NCBI GenBank assembly: GCA_959347315.1
Contig: OY365809.1
Location: 40,819,513-40,883,512, forward strand
Direction: 5' to 3'
Length of the DNA: 64,000 bases
Source: Bimastos eiseni
Lineage: Eukaryota > Annelida > Clitellata > Crassiclitellata > Lumbricidae
This document shows positions 55,017 to 64,000 of the stretch, piece by piece. Numbering within the stretch: the first letter of the stretch is position 1; each line of letters opens with the position of its first letter. The notes under the pieces were generated by a model. The model saw only the letters and a list, made by a program, of their open reading frames with translations, did not search any database and was not told the DNA's origin. Both the position numbers and the translations under genes were made by a program.

Positions 55017-57979
55017 CTGAAAGGAACAATTGGTCAGAGCTGTACGGTTAGACTGTTGATGAAACAATGGTGGAGGTTGAGAAGCAGAAGGTTAAGATGA
55101 GACTTTGGGTCTTTTTTCTTTCCTATTGTTGAAATTATTCCCAGTCCATGAAATTATGAATGAATGCATCTTACTCACAATGTTCTGTTGAAATTAATAA
55201 AAAAAACGTATTGAATTGAATTGAAAAATAACTGTGGCAATGACGGTCGTGAATAGGAATCGCCACGGATAATGCTAGGCCTACTGCATCCACTTTCAAG
55301 CAAAGACAAAGGAGCATTTGCTCCAACCCAGTAAGAAAGCAAAGGACGAGGAGAATATATATATATACATATAAATTTATATATGTATATATATGTATGT
55401 GTGTATGAATATATGCAATAATAAACGAGTTAAACGAGATAATATTCACACCGGAGTGCCTGGACTAATGGTCCTTACGGGGGATGCGGGAATCAAATTC
55501 GGTTATGGAAAGGTCTGCACGCCAGGGTGTATTTCATTCATCTGTGGAGTCTATCTCCCTTCCGATGTCGATGATGATGAGTATGATGATAATGAAACTT
55601 AGTGGACTAAAAATACAATCAAATAAAAGGCCAAAAATTAAAATATGAAAACATTTCGTCAAATGCACAGCAGTATTTTTCCGCTCTTTTATACGGTCGT
55701 ATGGTCGCCCACTACTACGGATATTAACTTACCACAGAGTGACACGTCGTGCAGTCGACTTTGATCGATACATTGGTGCTTTTAAAGGCAGAGTTGGTGG
55801 AGGAATTGAAGACTGAGGAGTGAGGTTCTTGCGAGTAGCACGCACCTTCAACGTCTTGAAGACATCGAGGACAGCATTCGCCGTCCAGAAAAATCGTCTG
55901 GGGACAGCGAAGCCTCGGACAAGACACCGGCCAACAGTCAACCTCACCTGCCTGTCAAGTCGTCATCATTATATCTCGTTTTTAATTGACAACGAAAATG
56001 TTCCCCTATTCTTAACATCATCGTCATCATCACCATCATCATCACCATCATCATCATCATCATCATCATCACCATCATCGATAAAGAAAAGATGTGTTGG
56101 ATACGGTCGCTGATTGGTCAAAGTGGTCGCCTTTGAGCGTGAAGGGCACGAGTTCGATGCCCTACTGCGACGATTACGCCTTAGGACCTTGAACAAGTCC
56201 TTCGCTCAGGATGACTCATATCAACACAGCTCTTAAATGGTGCATCTTAAGACTAAGTATGACAGGGCAAAATAGACAGGAGGGTTCCCCGGCTGCAGAT
56301 ACCAGCGACGGTGATCCATGTTCGCTTGAATCCAGAAAAAATAGTTAGTTACATTATGTATGTCTAGACCGCTTAGATAACGACAGGTACTTCTATGTAG
56401 AGTGTTGTGTAGCACTGGCTGCCTATGCAAACTTTTTTTTACTGTTTTAACATGGGAATGACTTACCATACATCGGCAAACGTTGCAGCTTTCCATCCAG
56501 ACTGTGGGATCGTTATGCTGTTGTTTCTGGTGTTTCATGTTAGCGCCACACAAATGGTTGTTGCAAAGGGCATCGGTTGTTAGACAGTCGCAGTGTTGAT
56601 GTCGGCAGGAAATCTTTCCATGCTGCAATAATTAGAATTGTCATCGACCACGAACATGTTATCTCTAACCAGGGCCGTAATGAGGGGGGTCAGCGGGGCC
56701 TATACTCATGGCGCAAATGTGGAAAGGGCGCAAATTTCAGGATGGAATAACTTGTTATTCCATAAAATACACTATTATCAAAACGTGGGGCGCCAAATTG
56801 ATGCTACGCACAGGGCACAATCAGCTAGGCACAGGGCGCAATAATAGCTCGGTACGGCCCTGTCACTAAGTGAGTTCATTACGACTGGGTTGTCACTGAT
56901 GAAATTATATCAGGCGGCATGAATGATCATATTTGGTTATGGTTATTGCATGTGCTCAATTATAATAGTTATTAATGCATTAGAACTGTGGTTTCTTCCA
57001 TGCACCTCATCACATATATCAAATTTCATGACTTTAATTAAGTTAGCTTATTGCCTTTTTGTAAATAGATTTTCAGTTAACTGAAACTGTCATTTGAAAG
57101 ACACGTTTTGAAAAAATGATATGTCATATCGTAAATAGTTTCTTAATGATTATTATTCGTATTCGGTAGGCAAACATCTAGTATTTCTAAATACTAAATA
57201 GCTATAGACTGCACAGCGGTATATATATATACATGAATATATATATATATATCTTGAATGATATATATATAATATATATATATATATACAATATTCCGAT
57301 AAACGGAATACAAAGCTTTGCAACTCATATATAATATATATATATGAGTTGCAAAGCTTTGTATTCCGTTTATCGAAAAATGCTAATAAACTGATTGATA
57401 TTTAATAGCATGGCCTATTGTTACTAGTGTATCATCACTTACGTCACATTTGCACTCGACACAAGAGTCGTTATGCATACTCCAGACTTCTCCATTCTGA
57501 TAAAGAGTTTCTCCAGACTGACAATGAACTGAGACAAAGCAAAACTTAATAGAACAGAACAGGATAAAAAAAATTGCACAGAGCACGGAATATTATAATA
57601 GAGTGATTTGGAGAGGAAATAAGTTCAGATCAAGTTCTATTAAGAATCCTGCGTCCAATGACGTTGCTGTGGGAAATTGATGACTCATATGTTTCACAGT
57701 GAAATAATGCATAAAGAACATGAAATGCGTAAATAAATATCGAACACAATATGTGGTATAAAATATTTAGAATATATAGATCTATGTATGGCCTACTCAA
57801 GTCAGATGAATCTCAGGCTAGAGTTTCTTGTGAAGAAGAAAAAACACCGATAAGAATGGATAGAATAAAATGGCAAATGTTCAATGAGCGGTTAAAAACT
57901 CTCTCCCTTTCTCTCCATCTCTCTCTCACACACGCTCTCTCTCTCTCTAACTCTTCGTCTCTGTCTCTGTCTCTCTCCG

Positions 57980-58012
<33 letters not shown>

Positions 58013-61000
58013 GAATATCTCATTCCGAAGTTAGTAACTGTGGTTCAACATCATTGTATTCGTGGTCGATTGCAATAATTATTATAATTAGGCCTACGAC
58101 AATTTCTATTGCATCGGGTGTAGCCCACTGCATCTATAGGACATCGTTGCTAACTCATCCTGAATGTGGTTCAACATCATGGTAATTGTAAATGTAATTA
58201 AGACAATTTTTATATCATCTCAATGAAACTTACCATTGTTGCACTGTCCTGCTTCGATGCATGAGCACCGATACGTTCCCTCCTCGTTGACACAGAGCGT
58301 TCCCACCGGACATTGATGACCACCGCCCCATCCACTGCACTCATCCACGTCCAGGCAGAGTCCAGTTTCCCACTGACCAGTCATCGACCCTGACTGGAAA
58401 AGGCTTGACCTGTATCCCTCAAGACACTGACAGAGGTAACTGCCAGGGATGTTAAGGCACTTGGAATGTCGTGGACACTTGTCGAGACCCAACGCACACT
58501 CGTCGATATCTAAGTTGATTAACAGCTACGAAGCATTAGATAAAAACTCCATCAAATATAGCCCTAATTATGCTGCCTCATCGATTCTCATAACCTTTAG
58601 ATTTGAAGTGATAACTATCATTGCACTCACTATACGAATTAAATGGAAACTCGTGACGGTCTAAAGAGCGAAGAAGAGGTTCAGAGGTGGCCAAGATAGG
58701 TTGCCAGATAAGATCACAAAGATAGCGTGGAGCTAGACCCAAAAACGCTTTGTATGTAAGATAGATAATTTTGAATTGAATTCTATCAATTGGGGAAGCC
58801 AATGAAGATGTTCAGTCATTAAAGTAGAAATAATTATGTGAGAGGAAGACGGGCGATCAGACGAGCAGCTGCGTTGATTACAGACTTCACTCGCAATTGC
58901 TCAGCGCGATCGATCGATTCCTACTTAGTCATTAGACAGTGCCGTTTAATGAATGGAAAGCAATGATAACTCGTATTTACATTGGCTTGAATGCGAAATT
59001 CTGATTTAAAGTGAATACTAGACCAGACAAAATTGTTCAATTCATTGCATATTATACCAAGGTCTGTGAATTGTTCTGTCGACCATTACTAGTAATACAC
59101 GTTGATATTATAATGTTCAAACTGGCATACTGAAGTATGATTACAAGTGAACTATGAACGGATGATCAAAAGTTAATACAGGAGTTGAATTCAACTGAAC
59201 GGTAGCCATGCAGAGCGACCATCACGTGTCGCACGTAATTTATCTAATGAGGCCAACTAATTTTATCGAATGGATGGACCAGTCAACCTTAAGTGGGTAG
59301 AGTGAGAATTAATCTCACCTGCTACTGCACTTTGGATATGTATGCTGTGATATGTATGTGTATTAGATATGTATTACTCTGCGTCCTCCCACTCTATTAT
59401 CCCAATTCCCTAAGTGAGTAAGATTGCTTTTGCTGATACCTTGCGTGCACTGGACGCCAGCGTATCCACTTCGACAACGACAGATTCCTGGACTGATGCA
59501 ATCTCCTCCGAACAAACACAGCTCGTCACAGATGGCTGCACAAAAGGAGCAAAAGGAGTCAGTCAAGAACAGGTGACTGTGAGATCGTAAGTGACTTTCT
59601 GAGTTAGTGAATGGATGTCTAGGCTGGTGCGCGAGCTTGTGATTGCGTTAATGTAACGTAATGTAGTGTAATATAACATTTATATAGCACCCGTTAAGAT
59701 ATCTACTCCGTGGCAGCCTATTATGCTGTTAATAGGTCATTATAGCGAATAATGTTGAGACGGGTATACCACACCAGTGCACAGCAAACTGAAGGAGTCA
59801 AGAATGGTGGGCCCACGCACAAGTGTGAAACCAAACAACGGGTTTTCATCGACAACTGACAGATATGTCATCCGTACAGAAACGTAGGTGAGCTGTTGGG
59901 TGAGTGAGAAAACGGGCATCTTGATTTCGGATTGAGTGAGTTCGTTGGCCAGCGAGACAGGCTGCCAAGTTGCCAGTCGGTCATTCAATAATATACTCAG
60001 TCAATCATTCGGACCACCATTAACCATTATACACGTGATCAAGTGAATTAATTATTTGGCTATGCGCAAGTGAGAAAGTAAAATAGGGTCGGATCGCATT
60101 TGATTATTGAAATGCGTTGGCCTCATTAAGTCAACTGGTTTCGTTCGTTCGTTTCTGCTCAAATCAGATCATAAATTATCATATGACGTAAACTTACGGG
60201 TACAAACTGATCCATTTCCATGGTAACCGCTTTGGCATTGGCATCGATAGCTTCCCGGTTGATTGATGCAGATGGCATTGCGGTCGCAGATGATGGACTC
60301 TGAGTCCATCTGGCATTCATCCACGTCCTGACACGTAAAGGGGTCAGTGAGTTCGTAGCCATGGTGACACTCGCACGTGTATGACCCGATGACGTTGACG
60401 CATTTCGTGTTGCCATAGCAGTGGTTACCATAGAGACCGCCTGATACTGCGCATTCGTCAACGTCTGAAACGACAAACGTTGTTGTGCAAACGACGTCAC
60501 TGTCGTCATCATCGTACTTTTATCTTTTGATCATCGACAATTTAATCGAACAACTCGACTATATCCATTAACAATATATAGTTCTTATTATTAATACAAG
60601 TGCTACTGCTGTTATTATTGCTACTTCCACTATTACTACTACTACTATTTCCACTACATACCCTACTACTACTACTTCTACTACTACTACTTCCCCTTCC
60701 AACACCACCACCACTACTACTACTAATACTTCCTCTTTCCCTACTACTTCCCCTACTACTACTACAACAACAACTACAACCACTTCCATGCACTACACTA
60801 CAGTTAATTGTTATTTTTATTATTATTTTCAGCTTCAATATTTTGTTTTTGCCCTAAGGTATAGGCCTACATGGTCCCTCAGGGTCTTAAATATAAATTA
60901 ATGGCGATGTCATCCGGCATGACCCAATCGTTTGATTGAATTATTGATAAATACTTGATTACTCACCTGTGCAGGTATTGCCGTTGCCTATGAAACCGCG

Positions 61001-63529
61001 ATTGCATTGACAGACGAACTGAGAATTCAGATTGATGCAAGTCGCATTCACGTGACAGTGGGCACGACCAAGACGACAGAAATCGTGACCTGTAACATAA
61101 TTGACGATGACGTCAGAATGGCACTTGCAAGCAGCAATTATATTGTCAATGGTGTATTGTAGGATAGCAGAGGGCTGTTGCTGTCACGGTCCAACGACAA
61201 CGAGAATGGCAGTTTTAAAATTGTAAGCATAAAGAAACAGACAGGGAAACAGAGAAGAAGAAAGATTAAAGAAGCACGAAGATTAGCCTGTATACTGGAA
61301 TGGAAAAGAAGAATTCAGAGACTAGGATATGATGGGATGAACTAGGAATGTGGATGGAGTTTAGGACTTGAGATTGGATAGGATTGTTGTAATACAGAAT
61401 GTCCCACACATAATTTGAAAATATTTAGTAAAACAAATGGACGATACACGTTGACATTGTTTAGGAAACATTCCTCAGTCCTTCCTTACCTTTACACACC
61501 GGACAACATTGTCCAGGTAACGTAAGCCAGTCTCTCCTCGGACAAAGTAACAGCGGACAACTGGCCTTGGACTTCTTGCGGCAAGAAATCTTTCCGTTCT
61601 AGTTCAGATAAACGAGCAGAGAAATGTTTTAGTCGTTTGCAAGATTTTCTATGTCTAGATTGATAACTTTCGTTCATGATGAAATAAAAGAATTTGTGCA
61701 GAAACTTTACGCTGCTGTAGCTCTGGTATTAAATCTGGAGTTTTAATTACATCAGTTTGTCTTAACAGATCTTTTTTAAATTTAAATTCTTGAAATATGA
61801 TATTGTCCTTCTTCCTACATTTCTTGCTAAAAGAGTGCAGTGACGTGCTAAACAGAAGAAGAAACACAGAGACAGAGACAGAGACAGAGACAGAGCAGTG
61901 ACGTATCAAACAGAAGAGGAAACAGAGACAGAGCAGTGACGTATCAAACAGTAGAAGAAACAGAGACAGAGCAATGACGTATCAAACAGTAGAAGAAACA
62001 CAGAGAGGGTAGTGACGTATCAAACAGTAGAACAAACAGAGAGAGCAGTGACGTGCCAAACAGTAGAAGAATCACACAGAGAGCAGTGACAGAAGAGGAA
62101 ACAGAGAGAGAGAGAGGTAACGTATTAATCAGTAAAAGTAACAGTGAGAGCGCAGTGACGTATCAAACAGTAGAAGAAGCGCAGAGAGAGCAGTGGCAAT
62201 TGCAGTTGTACTGCAGAGCATTGTGCGCGAAGGACTTGCTAAAGGTTTCTAAACAGTGACTGATGCCTCGGACGAAGGTCGAACCCGCTCACTCAGCGCA
62301 CACTGAGTGTTACGTGCCGACCGCTCTAACCAATCGGCAATCGTGCTGATCGGTTAGAGCATTATAATTGCTCTTATAAACTTATGCATTTCTGATTTCA
62401 TATCATTTTTAATCGGCCATCAACGGAACACAAACACAGACTTCAAAAGTCATTATCAGGCCTAAATAGATTAAATAATCGCAGAAATAACTTACCTTGC
62501 ACTTGCAGGAGTGGCAGGGTCTGGGGTTGAGATTTTCGCCATGTTGGAATCGAACACCGTTTAGGATGCAGTGATCTACGATGGCAGCAAATACAATTAA
62601 TTAATTTATGCTTTCACTAGGGTTGAGAGTAGGGATATAACTTTATATCAGCTATACAACGAAATGCTCATAATAATTTAAATTATTCTGGTAATAGATT
62701 GCTTATTTGAAGTAGGTAGAGGCAAGATGACCAAAAATCCAGGCTAATCTCTTATTTGTTTTAGGTGGTTTTGATTTACGTCGATGCGTTCAAAGTGGGT
62801 CAGTAATAGTTGCAGATCGATGTACAATGCTATGACTCAAATAAAATTGCTCATACAAAGCACCAGTTTAATGTATTTAGATGCTTCTTGTATTTAGTTT
62901 AGGGTTAAATGTATTTAGATGTTTCCTATAAAAAAAACTTACTTGTTCTGCGTTTAGTCTGTTGCATTTCGTGGCCAAGTGAAGAACTTACGTCTACAAA
63001 AATGCAATTAAGACAATCTTACCAATGTTATGCTAACTTCTGTGGACATGTAATCTCAGCACACAAAGAATCATTTTATGCTTCATTTAAATTCATTTAA
63101 GAAACTAATTGAAACATAATGTGCTTTATTTAATGCAAGATAACGTGTGATGTAATGCGAAAGGTGGTCTCTCGACGACCCTGTAACTTCATGGTTCAGT
63201 CTAGAAACTGTCGTCGCTGTGGTCGATATGAGCTAGAAGCTTGAAGCACAAGCACGACGAACTTAAATTCAATAAGTCAGCAGACCACCAAATCAATACA
63301 TCGTTGGGCAAAACATTTTGCCGTACGAAACCTGTAATTCATCAGCAATCAGAATGAAGTTTTAAAAATCAGCAAATAAAGTACAACTCGTCAAATGGAT
63401 AACCAAAGACATGAGAAGTCAATGATTGAACTGACCGGAACAGACTGGACAGCACTGGCCATTCAACTGGACTTGATAAGAGCATTTCAACGGAGCACAA
63501 CTTTCCCTCTCGCACCAAACTACGCCACT
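54819..63529 (-). CDS. NELL-like secreted EGF/VWC glycoprotein, C-terminal two-thirds (11 exons)
   Basis: Eleven exons, all with matching phases, join into 567 codons and a stop. Order from the N-terminal side: second half of one VWC module, a complete VWC, an EGF module, two calcium-binding EGF modules, a short EGF without the calcium motif, two more calcium-binding EGF modules, then three VWC segments. This is the module order of NELL1/NELL2, including the closing motif CCSFNETC that corresponds to the end of vertebrate NELL. In vertebrates NELL proteins are secreted, trimeric, and act as ligands (Robo receptors) in axon guidance and osteogenesis; that is family knowledge, not shown here. 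The laminin-G/TSPN N-terminus and signal peptide must lie beyond 64000. Unlike vertebrate NELL there is a tail of about 50 residues after the last Cys. Confidence 0.9.
55733..55951 (-). CDS. NELL-like exon, VWC module
   Basis: 219 bp, phase 0 at both ends. Acceptor CTTGACAG; donor TGTG|GTAAGT. Encodes [18 protein letters not shown] and GECCPRC, completing the VWC opened in the preceding exon, a Ser-rich spacer, and DCTTCHSV opening the last module. Confidence 0.9.
56019..56078. repeat. (ATC)n microsatellite
   Basis: CATCATCACCATC-type repeat inside a NELL intron. Asp-rich and Ser-rich frames across it are spurious. Confidence 0.95.
56105..56215 (+). mobile_element. Possible tRNA-derived SINE fragment
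   Basis: GCTGATTGGTCAAAGTGG resembles an A box and CGAGTTCGATGCCC a B box about 25 bases further on, directly beside the (ATC)n tract. It does not fold into an evident complete tRNA. Confidence 0.35.
56467..56622 (-). CDS. NELL-like exon, VWC halves
   Basis: 156 bp, phase 0 at both ends. Acceptor CTAATTATTGCAG, donor [23 protein letters not shown] closes one [14 protein letters not shown] opens the next. Confidence 0.9.
56670..56862. mobile_element. hAT-type MITE, second copy
   Basis: 193 bp, same family as 15996-16179 (shared GGGCGCAAATTTCAGGATGG and GGCGCCA blocks), with better terminal inverted repeats CAGGGCCGTA/TACGGCCCTG. Flanks TCTCTAAC and TCACTAAG match at 6 of 8. It lies in a NELL intron. 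Confidence 0.8.
57217..57375. repeat. TA tracts and a long perfect palindrome
   Basis: TA-rich repeats (57217-57296) precede an inverted repeat with arms of about 36 bases, 57297-57333 and 57340-57375, running CGATAAACGGAATACAAAGC... to the mirrored ...GTATTCCGTTTATCG around a TA core. It lies in the NELL intron just downstream (in gene orientation) of the exon at 57443. Confidence 0.9.
57443..57528 (-). CDS. NELL-like exon, first half of VWC
   Basis: 86 bp. Acceptor TTTGTCTCAG, donor TGAC|GTAAGT. Encodes [15 protein letters not shown] and CVECKCD, the classic VWC opening. Confidence 0.9.
57896..58012. repeat. (CT)n microsatellite
   Basis: CTCTCT repeats with occasional interruptions in a NELL intron. 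The Leu/Ser-rich frame ending in the repeat is spurious. Confidence 0.95.
58234..58509 (-). CDS. NELL-like exon, calcium-binding EGF 5-6
   Basis: 276 bp. Acceptor ATCAACTTAG, donor AATG|GTAAGT. Two EGF modules beginning (D)IDECALG and DVDECSGW, with [10 protein letters not shown] and [10 protein letters not shown] signatures for Asp/Asn hydroxylation and calcium binding. Confidence 0.95.
58560..58900 (-). mobile_element. LINE reverse transcriptase fragment in a NELL intron
   Basis: The minus strand encodes ARLIARLPL near its start and then [29 protein letters not shown], the region following the reverse transcriptase core in CR1/jockey-like LINEs. Short and broken. Confidence 0.65.
59440..59535 (-). 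CDS. NELL-like exon, EGF 4
   Basis: 96 bp. Acceptor CTTTTGTGCAG, donor [30 protein letters not shown]: a short EGF without the calcium-binding start, at the same place as in vertebrate NELL. Confidence 0.95.
59640..59735 (-). mobile_element. Possible LINE 3' tail
   Basis: On the minus strand GGGTGCTATATAAATGTTATATTACA resembles the 3' end of the LINE at 33140-33190. No coding part is attached. Confidence 0.35.
60198..60464 (-). CDS. NELL-like exon, calcium-binding EGF 2-3
   Basis: 267 bp. Acceptor GTCGTTTCAG, donor [21 protein letters not shown]...[12 protein letters not shown] and [11 protein letters not shown]...[11 protein letters not shown]. The coding frame differs from the longest open frame across this stretch. 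Confidence 0.95.
60597..60800. repeat. (CTA/ACT)n microsatellite
   Basis: Trinucleotide repeat with TTC, CCA and ACA variants, in a NELL intron. It produces long spurious Leu, Ser or Val frames on both strands. Confidence 0.95.
60967..61089 (-). CDS. NELL-like exon, EGF 1
   Basis: 123 bp. Acceptor TATGTTACAG, donor [27 protein letters not shown] and [17 protein letters not shown] form one EGF module. Confidence 0.95.
61490..61598 (-). CDS. NELL-like exon, second half of VWC
   Basis: 109 bp. Acceptor ATCTGAACTAG, donor [30 protein letters not shown] and GQCCPVCK. The coding frame differs from the longest open frame here. Confidence 0.9.
61835..62195. repeat. Minisatellite of about 40 bp units
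   Basis: Eight or nine imperfect units of GCAGTGACGTATCAAACAGTAGAAGAAACAGAGA type in a NELL intron. Each unit contains TGACGT. A GAGACA hexamer run starts the array (61868-61894). Confidence 0.9.
62265..62370 (-). mobile_element. tRNA-like sequence with inverted A-box copy
   Basis: On the minus strand GCCGATTGGTTAGAGCGG (A-box-like) is followed by GGGTTCGACC (B-box-like). A second GGTTAGAGC-type stretch in inverse orientation (62350-62366) makes a hairpin with the first. It is next to the minisatellite and is probably a SINE relic, not a tRNA gene. Confidence 0.4.
62496..62575 (-). CDS. NELL-like exon, first half of VWC
   Basis: 80 bp. Acceptor GCCATCGTAG, donor [23 protein letters not shown]...CHSCKCK. 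Confidence 0.9.
63436..63529 (-). CDS. NELL-like exon, second half of first VWC
   Basis: 94 bp. Acceptor GTTTTTATTTTAG; donor TCCG|GTCAGT is the weakest in the gene. [16 protein letters not shown] and GQCCPVCS. This is the most upstream exon inside the window. Confidence 0.85.
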
Positions 63530-64000
63530 CTAAAATAAAAACGACAACCGATGTCAACGCGAAATCAGTTGTGATTGGCTGCCTTATATTAACAGCATGA
63601 AACGCTGTTGCGCTATATCCATTAAGGTCATGACAATTCATAAAACTCGATTCGCATGCATTTATATGGATCAGAGTCGATTATGACCGTGGTATAATTA
63701 TGAGAAAGGGTTTAACCCAATCACGCCCTAATCAGCTGCAATCTGTGCTAAATGCCACGGATCGTTAAATAGGCAGCATAAAAAAACAGTAGCAATAATG
63801 TATGTAAATACAGAATTATGGTGTCATGAGTATGCTGATGCTGATGCTGCTGCTGCTGATGATGATGACGACGATGATGACGACGATGATAATGATAATA
63901 ATGATAATAATAATTATAATGTTATTAATGACGATGACGACGACGATGAAGATGATGTTGATGAGTTCTCTGTCCGAAGGCAGGTCCCTCAAACATGTAA
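63530..64000. other. NELL intron, GAT-rich microsatellite and cut SINE
   Basis: No exon is seen. A compound GAT/GAC/TGC/AAT microsatellite fills about 63828-63965 and runs into GAGTTCTCTG(T/C)CCGAAGGCAGG (63963-63990), the 3' end of the SINE family seen at 39196. The rest of that copy lies beyond the window. Confidence 0.7.

Noticed and set aside
56105..56215. Functional tRNA gene
   Set aside because: Boxes are present but no acceptor or anticodon stem pairs convincingly; better explained as a SINE relic.
60159..60512. 117-codon minus-strand frame over two NELL EGF modules
   Set aside because: It is in the wrong frame: the other frame gives two perfect calcium-binding EGF modules with matching splice sites.
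61492..61677. 61-codon minus-strand frame over a NELL VWC exon
   Set aside because: The VWC cysteine pattern appears only in a different frame, bounded by consensus splice sites.

Overview
Animal nuclear DNA, probably from a marine invertebrate and perhaps an echinoderm or other deuterostome. The grounds are AT-rich intergenic DNA full of microsatellites, LINE, SINE and hAT-like remnants, spliceosomal introns, and an extracellular EGF/VWC gene built like vertebrate NELL1/NELL2. The species cannot be fixed from the sequence.

From about 0.9 to 51.6 kb there is a head-to-tail array, all on the + strand, of nine intact genes and one truncated relic. They encode about 590-610 residue proteins of one family: an N-terminal ankyrin-like region, a signature pre-S1 linker (DIVGV...KWYDITEY), six predicted membrane segments, a pore-like loop before S6, and an S6/post-S6 segment of TRP-channel type (NLLIALFSD... 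followed by an IW pair). Each coding region is one uninterrupted exon. Subfamily A has seven intact genes (2599, 11784, 21142, 25498, 31220, 36428, 41404) and a relic (18511). Subfamily B has two near-identical genes (46047, 49752).

Every subfamily A unit carries the same 5' cassette. A TCGAGTAATAGTCAAC-like element is followed by a microsatellite-prone TGYC stretch, a GTCAGTA initiator-like site, a non-coding exon of roughly 110-140 nt ending at a GTAGG/GTGGG donor, a 0.84-2.4 kb intron, and an acceptor 62-95 nt before the start codon. The array grew by tandem duplication and was reshuffled by recombination or gene conversion: units 4 and 5 are N-/C-half mosaics, and the B pair differs only in discrete patches. 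The S1-S2 loop and pore vary among paralogues. A lineage-specific sensory (chemo- or thermo-) channel family is a reasonable inference, but function is not shown by the sequence.

From 54.8 kb to the right edge, on the - strand and tail-to-tail with the array, lie eleven phase-compatible exons (567 codons plus stop) of a NELL-like secreted glycoprotein: VWC modules, six EGF modules, then C-terminal VWC modules. Its N-terminal part lies beyond the window. The subfamily B duplication appears to have copied part of the last NELL intron (48352-49097 matches 55052-55700); the intervening 3.15 kb, including the last NELL exon, is missing from that copy across an ACTGT microhomology.

Intergenic DNA holds LINE 3' ends (27905, 33140, 58560), degenerate copies of a retroelement C-terminal domain (5940-7510), two hAT-type MITEs of one family (15996, 56670; the first with a perfect 8-bp target duplication), another hAT-like element (34660), a tRNA-derived SINE (39196, and a second cut by the right edge), a composite repeat with 15-bp and 31-bp tandem units (44901-45425), and many microsatellites.
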